Source of the DNA: Owenia fusiformis
Lineage: Eukaryota > Annelida > Polychaeta > Sabellida > Oweniidae
NCBI GenBank assembly: GCA_903813345.2
Contig: CAIIXF020000008.1
Location: forward strand, 19,826,822-19,890,821
Length of the DNA stretch: 64,000 bases
Reading direction: 5' to 3'
A model generated the notes under the pieces. The model did not search any database. It was not told the DNA's origin and worked only from the letters and a program-made list of their open reading frames with translations. The position numbers and the translations under genes are program-made. Positions 1 to 11,338 of the stretch are shown one piece after another. How positions within the stretch are numbered: the stretch's first letter is position 1; the number at the start of each line of letters is the position of its first letter.

Positions 1-1300
1 TCTCTTCCCATCATGCATCATTCACTTCCACCAATACCAAATTCCCTGTTAATGCTATAGCATTTACCCATTCTCTCCCCATTGTACCACAGTCCTTCCT
101 ATGCTACCTCACTTTGTTCTAATGTTACCCCATTCTCTTCCCATCATGCATCATTCACTTCCCACAATACCGTATTCTCTCCCCATAGTACCTCATTCCT
201 TCCTATGCTACCCCACTCTGTTCAAATGTTACCACATTCTCTTCCCATCATGTATAATTCAATTCCCATGATACAACATTCCCTGCAAACGCTATAGCAT
301 ATACTCATTCTCTTACCACGGTGTCTCATTCTTTCCCCATAGTACCAAACCACATTGCTTCCTGTGTTACCCTAGTCTGTTCGAGTATTACCTCATTCCC
401 TTCCCATTATACATCATTTACTTCCCATGATACCATATTCACTGTAAATGCTATTCTCTTCCCATAAGTACCACATTGGTTCCTATGTTACCCCAGTCTG
501 TTCGAGTTTTACCTCATTCCCTTCCCATTATACATCATTTACTTCCCATGATACCATATTCACAGTAAATGCTATAGCATATACTTATTCTCTTCCCATA
601 AGTACCACATTGGTTCCTATGTTACCCCCAGTCTGTTCGAGTTTTACCTCATTCCCTTCCCATTATACATCATTTACTTCCCATGATACCACATTCACAG
701 TAAATGCTATAGCATATACTCATTCTCTTCCCATAAGTACAACATTGGTTCCTATGTTAACCCAGTCTCATCGAATGTTACCTCATTCCCTTCCCATTAT
801 ACATAAATTACTTCCCACGATACCATCTTCCCTCTAAATGGTTTACTCATCCCACATAGTTTCAATTCTCTTCTAATGGTAACTCATTCCCTTTCCATTG
901 TAGCCCCATCTCTTCATGTCGTACCAAATTCCCTTCCCATTGTACCCAATGCTCTTTTTATATTAAAGTTTATTCCCTTCTTGTGGTGCCTCAGTCTCTT
1001 TCCATGGTACCCAATGCTATTCTTAAAGTTTATTCCTCTCCCATGGTACCCCAGTCGTACAGTACCTGATACGGTCCCTTTCCAGGATACCCAATTCTCT
1101 TACAATGGTGCCTCAATCCCTTTCGATGGCACCTCAGGTATTCCCTTCCCATGGTGCGTCGTTCCCTTCCAATGCTACTCCTTTTCTTCCCATGGTGCCC
1201 ATATATATCAATCAATGTCGTACCTAATTCCTTTTCTATTGTAGTTCACCGATCCCTTTCGATTACTTTCCATGGTACTTTGTTCCTTTTAAACATAATC
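1..1300. repeat. Minisatellite array, ~121-135 bp unit
   Basis: Pyrimidine-rich array built on phrases such as 'cattctcttcccat' and 'ttacccagtctgttcgag'. The phrase 'ttcctatgttacc' recurs at about 480, 614 and 749, giving a unit of ~134 bp, with an earlier, more diverged copy ~121 bp upstream. The units decay toward 1300 into 'cccttcccatggtaccc' variants. Open frames in it (for example 448-837) read Ser/Thr/Pro/His-rich repeats and look like a by-product of the array. It lies directly upstream of the first coding exon of the TPR gene, so it is in that gene's 5' flank or first intron. Confidence 0.85.
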
Positions 1301-1330
1301 TATTTTGCTCATGTAACAGGTACCGTCACA

Positions 1331-1472
1331 ATGGCGAACTGTTCCCAATGGTGTGCTGCAAAATCAACAGACCAAACGTCTCCTGGCACCAATGAAGCAG
1401 ATGACACGTGCAAACCATTACTAGATGCGCCTAAACTAAGTGAAGATGTGACTGTCGAATTGACACCAACGG
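1331..1472 (+). CDS. NTase-TPR gene, coding exon 1
   Basis: ATG at 1331 follows a splice acceptor by 11 bases. The exon encodes 47 residues plus one base and ends at ACG G|GTAAG. The peptide is hydrophilic and Cys-containing (MANCSQWC start). The phase-1 end matches the phase of the acceptor at 1920, which is the main support for the join. Confidence 0.75.
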
Positions 1473-4400
1473 GTAAGAATAACGCCACGTTTTTATACAT
1501 CTAACCTATTAAATAATCAAAATGATACCCGAAATGCTTAAATTATGACAATCAAGTCAGTGAAACGCTCAACACTCAATGGCATACGTGTATAGAAGGC
1601 ATAAATTCCAGAATTTAGCGAACACGTAAGAGTGGGATTATTTTTAGTTGCTGTAGAGGTCATACAAGCCATCAGTACAGGAAGTGAAGTAAAATCTATT
1701 AAGTGACCTGCCACATATTCGAATCCTGAAAAGGGAATAGTGAAGAAATAACTGAATTCAGGCAATCAAAAAACAATTTCCAGATTTCTCTTCATCTACG
1801 TTTGCAAAGGGAAAACTTGTAAATAGAAATGGATGAGGGAATTGAATTCTTTCTTAATCATTATTCTCTGTCTCCTCGTCTATGCTTATATCTATCCTTA
1901 TACGGTTTTTGTATTACAGAAACATCAGCAAATATGTATGAGCTTGGTCGTCAGCTCAGTGAAAGAGTCCGCAAGATTAAAACATGGAGTGCGGAAAAGC
2001 TAAGACTTCAAATCGACCAAATGTGTCAGCTCGGGCGAGAATATACTAACCTAGCTGATGCAACTTCAGAGCCGTGGTATTATGTGCGAGGCTCAGGAAT
2101 TTATAACGCCGCATTGAGAGTAATTGAAAAATTAAAAACGACAACGCAGAAAGAATCGGAAGAAACAGCTCCTATGGATATTGCGTCTATTGAAACTGAT
2201 TGCGAAAATCAAATCCAACAAATTCAAGCCAAGTTTCTTGAGAGCGCTCTGAAAACGACTGGCCAAAAAGTCATTGAACCAAGAGAAAAATATAATGAAC
2301 AACTAAAAGAATTGAGAGAATACTCAGCAAAAACTATTAATGCAATCGTCGAAAATGACATGAAGATTGACATAGTGACAACAGAAATGGATGAGATAGA
2401 TGAAAACAATACTATCAAGAACAGTAAATCTTTCTATGATGAACTTGCAAAGAAACTTAAAGACTTTTACTCTTTACTGATTGATGATTGTGTATCTGTA
2501 TTTGGGAAACCTAAATGTAAATTCTGTATTATAGGACTTGGCTCATTGGCGCGTAAAGAAGCTACTGCATATTCAGATTTAGAATCCGCATTACTGTACG
2601 ACTCTAGTGGTATGTCACCTGCAGAAATTGAAGAAACAAAACAGAAATTCCGGTTGATCGTGCACTTTTTGCACTTGAAGATCTTGAATCTAGGGGAAAC
2701 GGTCCTTCCCAGTTTATGCATCCCAGTCCTAAATGACTTCAACGGGAACTTACCCGATGATTTGCCTAATAATGATTTCTATGACACAATAACTCCCATG
2801 GGGATGTGCTTTGATGGCGCAATGCCTTATGCCAGTAAGACTCCAATCGGACGATCCGCCACTAAGGGGTCCAAATACTCTGAAGGTAAACCTGCCAGAG
2901 AATTAATCATGACTCCCGAAGAGATGTCCTCGTATCAACACGAGACAGTGTGCCTCAAGGAAGGGTACCACCTGAGCGACGTTCTCCTGACTACAACACT
3001 AATATACGGTGACGAATCTCTCTTGGAGACGTACAATGAAAAACTACAAAATATACTAAATTCCCCGTCAAGCAAGAATGGATCATTCACAGTTGGAAAC
3101 CTAAGAGCAGATGAAACCCTCAAAGACGATTTTCAGAAGTTTCTTGCAAACCCACTCACGCCAGAGACATTGAGTAAGCAAGTGCGGGTCAAAAAAGATA
3201 TCTATAGGTTCGCCACTATGTCAGTTAATACACTAAAGCTGAAATACAATTGTGTCGCCCAAGCACCCATTGATGTCTTGGAAGAGCTCTATGAAAGGAA
3301 AATACTTAGTGAGCGAGCAAAGAAAGACCTACAGCTTATGATCTGTATCTGTATCAATTTGAGGCACTGGGTTTACAGCTTATATAAACGCCAGAAGGAA
3401 GTGATTTCCTTCGTATCGGAGAAATCCAACCGAAGCCATACACAAGATTCAACGGAGTCTCTATCGGTGAGAGATTACACAGCGATTTACCGCTTCTATC
3501 TTACGTTCTTGCCATGGAAGGAATTCCTGAAGTCTAACATTACAAGTGAACATCTTGAGGAATGGAACCATCAACCTAGGTACATTGAAACAAGTGAGAA
3601 GATCAAAGGAATGCTTCATAAAGAGATGCGATTTTTCGACAATGCATTACGGGCTTTTAAAAATGAGGAAAAGAAACTAGAAGCTCTGGATGGCTTTAAA
3701 GAAGAGGAGGCTGCTGTGCAGACATGTATTGGAGCGCTTTATCAGACGAGGGGCATGATGCAAGATGCACTGTTATACCACAAGAAGGCTCTTCAAACTG
3801 AGAAAGAGATACATGGCGAGGAAATTCACGAGGATGTCGCAGCAGCTCTGAATGACATCGGGAAAATGTACTTTCACCTGGGTGACCACAGCGCGGCACT
3901 TCAAAATCACAAGAAGGCACTTGACATGTACAAGCGCATAGATGCTAGAACAACTTGTACTCAAGATATTGCAGTTACTCTGAACCATATTGGCGAAGTA
4001 TATCTTAGACTGGCTGAATACGGGAACGCTCTTTTACACCAGGAGCCATGCATTGCATTGTACAAGAAAATATTCCCCAATCAACCCGACGCAACTTTTG
4101 CGAATGCTCTTGACACACTCGCAAGTATTTACTGCTTCCAGGGTAAGTTTGAAACATCTATGAAGTTCGTTACCGAATGCTACGACATGAGACGTAAGAT
4201 ATGGGTAGATGTCCCACACTCGGATGTAGCAACGTCACTGAATAACATAGGCCACGTGCACCACAGGTCCAATCAATCAGAGAAAGCCTTACCGTACTTT
4301 GAAGATTGTCTAAAAATGAAGAAACAAGTCTATGGCGATATAGCCCATCATGAGATTTCGACGGTTCTGCATAACATAGGTGGTGTGTACATGGAAATGG

Positions 4401-4936
4401 GTGACAATGATAAAGCTATGGAATATTGTAAAGATGCATATGCCATAAGGAAACAAGTGTACGGCGATACACCACATCGACACACTGCAGCGTCTTTGCT
4501 CAGGATAGGAAAAATACATCTAAATAAAGGTGATAACTCGAACGCCCTACAGAAATTCAATGAAAGCTACCAGATGAATATAAAGGTGTATGAGAACAGG
4601 CCCCATCCGGAAATAGCAAAAACACTTGGCAGAATCGGCGATGTGTATAACAACAAAGGCTATAAAGACGAAGCGTTAAAATACCTCAACGAAAGCCTTG
4701 AAATGTACAAGGAATTCTTTAAAACCGATGACCACCCAGAAGTGGCCACAATATTGGGAAGAATAGGAGATGTGCATTACAGCAAGGATGATGTTCCAAA
4801 TGCTTTAGAATACTACAAGCAAAGTTTGGAAATGTTTAGAGCTGTATTCGACGATAAATCAGAGAATACACCTCATCCTACAGTTTCGAAAATACAAGAA
4901 AAGATGAACAACGTTCAAGAGAGGTTGAATCTATAG
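1331..4936 (+). CDS. Nucleotidyltransferase-TPR repeat protein (gene span, two coding exons)
   Basis: Coding exons 1331-1472 and 1920-4936 join in phase 1 to give 1052 aa. The donor is CGG|GTAAGA and the acceptor TATTACAG|AA. A splice acceptor (TGTAACAG) at 1320 suggests a further 5' UTR exon. Residues ~50-240 are helical and charged. Residues 253-269 contain G-x-G-S-x-x-R-K-E...Y-S-D-L-E, the signature of GlnD/DUF294-type nucleotidyltransferases, with the metal pair seen as D267-x-E269 where D-x-D is usual. From ~645 to ~1030 there are nine TPRs of 42-44 residues of the kinesin-light-chain/nephrocystin-3 type (N-x-I-G-x-V-Y...A-L-x-Y). No signal peptide or membrane segment is seen, so it is probably cytoplasmic. 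AATAAA lies at 4938-4943, just after the stop. The substrate is unknown: the TPRs imply protein partners, and activity is inference. Confidence 0.85.
1920..4936 (+). CDS. NTase-TPR gene, coding exon 2
   Basis: Large 3-kb exon carrying both the nucleotidyltransferase motif (codons at ~2534-2584) and all nine TPRs (~3700-4900). The open frame extends upstream to 1829, but a polypyrimidine-AG acceptor at 1918-1919 in the correct phase makes the extra N-terminal residues probable intron. Stop TAG is at 4934-4936. Confidence 0.88.
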
Positions 4937-4999
4937 AAATAAAACACATCTAAACTTCCGGGGTGAAGCTTAACATTTTCAATTGTTTGTAGTGTGATA

Positions 5000-5440
5000 T
5001 CTGGTAACGAAGTAATCAAAATTGCTCAGTTAGCAGATGATACTACCTTATAAAAAACAATCGTTCTGTTGAAAATGTTCTAAAAATTTTAGATGATTTT
5101 GGTCAAGTCTCTGGAATAATTATAAATAAAACAAAAACTGGAGCAATGTAAACTGGAAAAACACACAAAACAGAGGCATGCATTTTGCTGGACTTAACTG
5201 GAAAATGAGCTATATTTAGTTCTGGGTGTATACATATGTAATGATCAAAAACTGAGTAACCAATTGCAAATGTTAGGGTAAAAAGTTTAAGATTTGCCTA
5301 TTCATGGAAATATCACTATTGCTTTGTTTACAGCTACTTTATTGAGCTTCTGTAATTATCATGCCAAAATATGTACTTTTAAGAAGGAAAACATTAACTG
5401 GAAATTATAATCAAGGTGGTTACAAAACGATAGACTTGAA
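5000..5440 (+). pseudogene. Fossil LINE reverse transcriptase fragment
   Basis: Conceptual translation with several frameshifts and stops gives an RT block containing A-Q-L-A-D-D-T-T, followed by a 'DDFGQVSGIIINKTKT' segment and a degraded 'LGVYICND' motif, in the order seen in L1/Tx1-type RTs. It is short, truncated at both ends and not expressible. It sits just after the TPR gene's polyadenylation signal. Confidence 0.6.
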
Positions 5441-5524
5441 AGGGAAAATCAATAGCCTCTAATGTAAATGGTCTTAAAGATAGAATAACTATGATGACCA
5501 ATCATGGAAAATATTACCAAAATA

Positions 5525-5824
5525 TTATCTAACTGTGACCAAAACTACAGGTTTTCCATTTCGTATTTTTTTCAAGAGAGAATAATGAGTTATATCTGAT
5601 GAAGGAATGGAGAGCACAGATGCCTTGAGATAGCTCCAAAAGAAAAAGTCACAACAATTCAAGTCAGGAGAACTTCCATTGGTACTTAGCTCTTGCACTA
5701 ATTTTTGCAATTTCTGAAACTTGGTCCAGAGCCGATTTTGACCCACTGTGTAAATGGAAGGATTTCTCACCGAACCATGACAACATGTGAATGAATGACA
5801 TATGATTGCAAAGAGGAGGGGCAT
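5525..5824 (-). pseudogene. DDE transposase C-terminal remnant
   Basis: The minus-strand frame reads S-P-D-L-N-C-C-D-F-F-F-W-S-Y-L-K, a decayed version of the S-P-D-L-x-P-x-D-F-x-L-W-G-x-L-K block of IS630/Tc1/mariner-like transposases. The rest is not recognisable. The downstream text 'ttttttttgatacgccttgta' (~5906-5927) resembles a transposon terminus. Confidence rests on that one motif. Confidence 0.5.
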
Positions 5825-5929
5825 GGCTTTATATATGGTACGTTGAATGAAATTGATGTAATCATCACTAGTTTTGTGATTTTACGAGATAATCGCTTGT
5901 TGCGTTTTTTTTGATACGCCTTGTATCGT

Positions 5930-6900
5930 GTTCTCCATAGAATTTTTTCTCAAGTGGGTGCAAAATTCCCATTTTCACAATTCAGACCAAATATTGGTCA
6001 AAGAATGCAAATTTTTCATGATTTTTCTCATTTTCAAGTCGATGCAAATGAATTTTCAGGCGGGTGTAAGCCTGATGTCAAAATTTCAGTTGGGTACTAC
6101 GCCTACTTGCTTTAATGCTGGGGATATCACTGTAATACCAATGCTGATAATGTGCCAGATAATGTGAAGCACAGGTCTGCATCATGTACGTAGAATACAA
6201 CTTATGGGGTGTTATTAGACAAAACTTTATGTATGACATGTCAGAAGATGGAATTATACAGTGCATATTTAAAGATGTATACTCATTGCAAAGTGGGATA
6301 TACATAAACATGTTCTAGGTTTTTATAACACTAATGACTAAAACCATAATTTTAAAATGGAGCTCTCCAAGAGAGACATTATTACTATAATGCATCTTCT
6401 AACTTGTGTTATTTAGCTTTTAATTGATGTAATTTTTAAATACCTGAAATAAAAAAAGCATTTTAAATAGAAAAGTCCACATTGTTTCACCAGTGATTTC
6501 AAGACAATGACATGCATGATGGCAATCGAAAACTAATTTACGCAGTGAGGCACCCAGAAGGAACTAACAAAACCCCTTTTATTTGGAGGACAGAGACAGT
6601 ACCAAACAACCTTGCTTTATAATGGTTTCTTTAGTGATATGTGTATAAGGAAGTCACTTACTTAATGAACATTTTATTCCCAAATATTATGAAAATTACT
6701 CCGTCCGACTACCCAAAAAACGAGTAACCGTAGTACTTAATAGTATATTTTTCATCAAACAACATAATCTTTGACATTTAGCATGCTAGCCCGTAAGATT
6801 GTTTAAATAAACATACTTACTTCAAGTAAAACAGTATAGTCACAAATTAAAACTAACTCAAGTCATATAAGAGTCTTTTTTAAGTTTTATTTTTTATTAT
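5930..6900. other. Non-coding, no feature recognised
   Basis: AT-rich sequence with only short chance open frames (for example 5921-6115 and 5928-6167, overlapping in different frames). I see no domain, splice-paired exon or tandem structure here. Confidence 0.5.
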
Positions 6901-6901
6901 T

Positions 6902-7505
6902 GTATTGTGTTCAGCTTCCTGTGATCACGCTAGCTAAATGAGCCATAACTTGGTATATCAGATGCATTGTGTTCAGCTTCCTGTGGTCACGCTATGTTAA
7001 TGAGCCAGACACTTGATATATCAGTTGCATTGTGTTCAGCTTCCTGTGATCACGCTAGGTTAATGAGCCAAACACTTGATATATCAGATGCATTGTGTTC
7101 AGCTTCCTGTGATCACGCTAGGTTAATGAGCCAAACACTTGATATATCAGATGCATTGAGTTCAGCTTCCTGTGATCACGCTTTGTTAATGAGCCAAACA
7201 CTTGATATATCAGATGCATTGTGTTCAGCTTCCTGTGATCACGCTATGTTAATGAGCCAAACACTTGATATATCAGATGCATTGTGTTCAGCTTCCTGTG
7301 ATCACGCTATGTTAATGAGCCAAACACTTGATATATCAGATGCATTGTGTTCAGCTTCCTGTGATCACGCTATGTTAATGAGCCAAACACTTGATTTATC
7401 AGATGCATTGTGTTCAGCTTCCTGTGATCACGCTATGTTAATGAGCCAAAAACTTGATATATCAAATGCATTGTGTTCAGCTTCCTGTGATCACGCAAGG
7501 TATAC
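6902..7505. repeat. 63-bp tandem satellite, ~9.5 copies
   Basis: Unit begins 'tgcattgtgttcagcttcc' and contains 'tgatcacgctatgttaatg' and 'cacttgatatatcag'. The spacing between successive 'cagcttcc' phrases is 63 bp. Because 63 is a multiple of three and the unit lacks a stop in one frame, the array reads as one 188-aa open frame (6967-7533). There is no independent evidence for a protein. Copies are highly similar in the middle and diverge at the 5' edge. Confidence 0.9.
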
Positions 7506-7519
7506 TAAACATTTGGTAT

Positions 7520-7720
7520 ACCTCTACTCGTAAGTTGGTCCGATGCGTTTCTGGCGTCTGGAATTTTCCAAGATGGCGTACGACGTCCAAACCTTGGGTG
7601 ACGCCATTGACAAGCGCCGCCATCTTTAAAACGATTGGGAAAATCAAGCGTCCCGCCCGTGTCGAGTCTTTGGAAAGTTAACCGCTCGTTCATTCTGATA
7701 AACGCAAACGAGGTCATCAT
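7520..7720. promoter_or_regulatory. CpG-richer block with two inverted YY1-like sites; candidate DGAT2 promoter
   Basis: Within AT-rich surroundings this ~200 bp is noticeably rich in CG dinucleotides ('gcgtacgacgtcc', 'caagcgccgcc', 'gtcccgcccgtgtcgag'). It contains CAAGATGGCG at ~7571 and its inverse GCCGCCATCTT at ~7617, both matching the YY1 core AAnATGGCGGC or its complement. It lies ~0.85 kb upstream of the acyltransferase ATG. A transcription start is not visible, so the role is inference. Confidence 0.4.
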
Positions 7721-8567
7721 AAATCATTTATTGAGAGTATGCGCAAATTGATCAAAGGGCATGATGTACTAAGCTGAGATAAGATATTCACTATCTATTA
7801 CGATTTGTTCATGTTCGATTTGTTGACCATGTTCGATTTGTTACTGTATAAGCCACGATTTTGTTACAAAATACTACATGTATTCGGGCGGATCGTGAGC
7901 TCTAAGGGGATTGGGCAATATATTTACCCTCTATCAAAAGGCTACAGGAGGCCTACGCCTAGCGTAACATGTAACCCTGAATATATTCTTTAACTCAACC
8001 CAAAACGAATGTTTTCTGAGTTTTCTGGATGATGGAGTTCCTACATGTAGCTCAAAATCTGCCCATTTCCCTGGCCATATCCTTTGTATCCCTCGGGAGA
8101 AACTGGATCCTCACACACAAACATCTGAAACAAAGTGATATATTATTTTTCTCTGTTTAGATTATAGCGACCTTGTTCAAGCCTTTTTCAATATCAGACA
8201 TATGTAAACATCATAAAACTGATTGTATTTACACGAGTCAATCAAATGTTCATGAATATAAATGTATATAACTTTAACCTTGAAGTCCGCTATTTCCTCA
8301 ACGTGCTCTATTTTATTGCATTTATCGATAGTTAGAGACATACAGTGTGCAACAGTATTACGAGGATATACAACATATTTCATCAAATGATTTCTTTCCG
8401 AGATTCAGCATCCGTATCAATTTGATGCATTGATTGTGCTAATGAATGCAGTATTCGACGGTAGGCTATTGGAAAGCTAATATTGAAAATCAACTGCAGA
8501 CACTCATTGATTGAGGGAACATAGCGTAACCAAATCATACAGTTGTAAGAATTCAACAAAAGGAAGT
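7721..8567. other. Upstream flank / possible 5' UTR of the acyltransferase gene
   Basis: No gene seen. The open frame containing the acyltransferase start is open upstream to 8511 with a non-ATG codon. No in-frame ATG occurs between 8511 and 8568, so 8568 is the first start. Confidence 0.4.
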
Positions 8568-9063
8568 ATGCCTGAGTGGATGGGGGTAGACTGGGTGCCT
8601 CTACATAGAATCCCAACCCCCAGGCGCCTACAGACTCTAGCCGTCTTGCAATGGTCACTTCTATTCATCTTAGGACCCGTCATTTGCTACCTTTTATTCC
8701 TCTACATTCTCCTCTTTACCCAGTTCACCTACGTTCCCTTGTTCTACCTGGCCTGGATTCTTTACGATAGGAACACGAGTAGCACCGGTGGAAGACGAAT
8801 CAATTGGGTACGGAAACTGAAAATATGGGAATACTACCGGGATTATTTTCCCATAACTTTAATCAAAACAGAAGACCTTGACCCGAATAAGAACTATATA
8901 TTCGGATATCACCCACATGGAATACTGGCATGTGGTGGTTTTGGAAATTTTGCTACAGAGGCGACTGGCTTCTCAAAAATGTTCCCGGGGATCACTCCGC
9001 ATCTATTGACACTAAAGGCGAACTTTTATCACCCACTGATCAGAGCCTATATCCTTTACTGTG
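8568..9063 (+). CDS. DGAT2-like exon 1
   Basis: Starts MPEWMGVDWVP, includes both membrane segments, Y-F-P and H-P-H-G, and ends TGT G|GTAAGTG in phase 1. It is unusually large for this family, whose N-terminal half is normally split over several exons, so introns may have been lost. Confidence 0.9.
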
Positions 9064-11338
9064 GTAAGTGATTACAATGATTTAACCTCAATCCCATCCC
9101 TGATCACAGTAGAATTTCAAAAAATCAAATTTATCATCAATTAATTCGACTTATTGTAATTGAGGAAAAAAATTGAGAAAATTTGGAAGTATCGGAAATA
9201 AATTCAAATTACGTTTCGATAAATAGTATAAGTATTTTCATCGTAGGTTAAGTAAATAAAAATTCAAAGGTAAAGAGGCTTTAACACGCAGTTCAATGGG
9301 GAGCTAAGGTTGCCAAACTTATGGAGGGGAGTGTACAATGATTGAGGCTACCTCAATCGCACCACCAAGAGATCGTCCTTATTAAGAAATTATAAATATT
9401 ATGATAATACAATGTGACTCAGAATTAATTTGTTTAAGATTTAAAATTATTTTGCACTGTGCATAGTTCACCTAATGTCCTTAACACTACAGATCGTAGT
9501 CCATTATGTACATGTTGGACTAACCTGTACCTTATGTGCTTGCGGATTCACTTTAAACAACATACATTTCTTATAAATGTGACCATACTGACCGGGTGCC
9601 CCAAATTAGAATAATAAGACGTGGTAAGCTAATCCAAATACGTGTATATTGTAGGGGTATGTGATGTTAGCAAAGAGAGTATTAATTGGATCTTGACTAA
9701 AAAAGGTACGGGAAACGCGGCGGTTATTGTAATTGGTGGAGCAGATGAGGCACTCCTAGCTCACCAGAACTCTTACGATCTCACCTTGAAGAATCGCAAG
9801 GGTTTCGTAAAGATGGCTCTGAGAACTGGGTAAGAGGCTAATTCAACATTGAAAATGTATATACGGTCCCCGGGGATTTTGTGCCGTTCCTATAATACGA
9901 ATAGTAAAACCTTCTTAGTGAACACCTTCCTCTCATGAACACCTGTCTCTAGTTGACACCCTTCCTCCGCACATACTCTACTGACTTCTGCATGAATTAC
10001 CCTTTCTGTAGTATACACCTACCAAGACTGAACACGTTTTCTTGGCAAAAAATTGTTCAATAAACACAGGTTTTAATGTACATTAATATACGGTCTATTA
10101 TCTGATTATGTGTTCCAGATCATCTCTAGTTCCCGTGTATTCATTCGGTGAGAACGATGTGTTTTACCAAGCAGACAATCCAAAAGGGTCAAAGTTGAGG
10201 CAGTTTCAGGAAATGTTCAAACGTCTGTTTGGTTTCTCTCCTCCATTGTTCCATGGTAGAGGTGTCTTCAATTACAGCTTTGGGTTCTTACCGTTTAGAA
10301 CACCTATCAACACTATAGGTGAGTAGTACCAATTAAACATCATTGAATGGTACTAATCACCATGCGACGGTACCAATTTGAAGAGTACCCCAAATCAACA
10401 CAATTCATGGAGCCAATCAACACCAAATGCAACTTTCAATTGAATAAGCTTGACAGTGTGGTACTAATCAACACCATCTGTGAGTTCTAATCCTCATCGT
10501 ATGAGTAATAATCTACATCATAGGTGAGTACCAGTGAACACATTTCGTGGGTACTAATCAACATCATTGGTAGCACCATATGCAGATACCAATCAACACC
10601 ATTCGTGCCAATTGAACATAAAGAGCTAACCAATCAATAATACCCTGGTTAATACTAATCTGTATCATAGGTGAGTACCAATCAAAACCATTGAGTAGTA
10701 CTAATCATCTCCAAATTTTAGTCTTATTAAACTAGACAGGTTGATACAAATCAATGACTTTGATACGTACTAATCTACATCATAGGTGAGTATTGATAAA
10801 CATAATTTATTAGTATTAATCATCAAGTTTTAAATACCAACAATATCAAACTATACGAACTCTATGATTATAATGAGTATCAATCAAAAGCATGGGAGTA
10901 CAAAAGAAGAGAAAAATCATTTTACATTACCAGAAGTTGCTCCTTTACCTAGCTGTAATAAACAAAACAGACTATAGTTCATCATGATTAACCATGTAAT
11001 TCTTCTCAGCATTGTGAAACAGAAAGATGCCATGCATAGGCCTTGGGAACATGTATAAAAAATCAAGTCAAGTTCTCTTTTCTTAGGGAACTCTACTCGA
11101 TTTTTATACCTGTTTCCGGGGCTATGATGATATGAGCATCACTGATTATAATCAACTAACATGAACTTTAATCTTATTTCCAGTTGGAAAGCCCATCCAT
11201 ACAGAAAAGATAGCACAGCCAACCAGTGAAGATGTCGACAATTACCACAAACTCTATATAGAGGCACTTAGTTCATTGTTTGATGATAACAAAACTAAAT
11301 ATGGAGTAAATGAAAAAACAAAACTGAACTTTGTGTGA
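8568..11338 (+). CDS. DGAT2/MOGAT-family acyltransferase (gene span, four exons)
   Basis: Exons 8568-9063, 9655-9829, 10119-10318 and 11184-11338 join with phases 1, 2 and 1 into 341 aa, close to the usual 330-390 aa. Known family role: transfer of acyl-CoA to diacyl- or monoacylglycerol in the ER membrane and lipid droplets. Seen in the protein: two hydrophobic segments at ~21-62 forming the membrane hairpin, Y-F-P at 93-95, the catalytic H-P-H-G at 115-118, G-G-A-D-E-A-L in exon 2 (family G-G-x-x-E-x-L), an F-G-E-N-D block in exon 3, and a C-terminal K-Y-G motif before the stop. DGAT2, MOGAT and wax synthase members cannot be separated here. The gene is convergent with MCM8. Confidence 0.92.
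9117..9333. mobile_element. Truncated copy of the 'CACTCCCCTCC' inverted-repeat element
   Basis: Lies in acyltransferase intron 1. It matches the right arm of the element at 20560-21424 over ~215 bp, including 'gtaaagaggctttaacacg', 'gttcaatgggg' and the end 'ttatggaggggagtg' followed by TA. Only one end is present, so it is a deletion derivative or a broken copy. Confidence 0.8.
9655..9829 (+). CDS. DGAT2-like exon 2
   Basis: Acceptor ATTGTAG|GGG and donor ACTGG|GTAAGAG, phase 2 at the end. Encodes G-V-C-D-V-S through G-G-A-D-E-A-L and the K-N-R-K-G-F family block. Confidence 0.92.
10119..10318 (+). CDS. DGAT2-like exon 3
   Basis: Acceptor TGTTCCAG|A, donor CACTATAG|GTGAGTAG. Encodes S-S-L-V-P-V-Y-S-F-G-E-N-D and the F-G-F-L-P-F-R region. 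Its donor sequence is repeated in the following intron. Confidence 0.92.
10319..10900. repeat. Degenerate array containing copies of the exon 3 splice donor
   Basis: Intron 3 is filled with loosely repeated phrases 'taccaatcaacaccatt', 'gtactaatcaacat' and 'catcataggtgagtacc'. The last reproduces the real exon/intron junction (ctataGGTGAGTA) at ~10518-10531, 10665-10678 and 10780-10793. Units are irregular (roughly 50-150 bp) and diverged, so this is an old array. Confidence 0.7.
11030..11135. repeat. Short inverted repeat
   Basis: 'cttgggaacatgtataaaaaatc' and the downstream 'gatttttatacctgtttccggg' are inverted copies about 70 bp apart. A similar arm ('cccgggaacatgtatgaaaaatc') recurs at ~59660 in MCM8 intron 5, so this is probably a small MITE family. 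Confidence 0.55.
11184..11338 (+). CDS. DGAT2-like exon 4 (terminal)
   Basis: Acceptor TTATTTCCAG|TT continues V-G-K-P-I and ends K-L-N-F-V-stop (TGA 11336-11338). It contains the C-terminal 'Y..L...F' helix and K-Y-G typical of the family. Confidence 0.92.

Noticed and set aside
448-1244. Ser/Thr/Pro-rich open frames in the first kilobase
   Set aside because: They follow the minisatellite unit exactly and have no domain or splice context.
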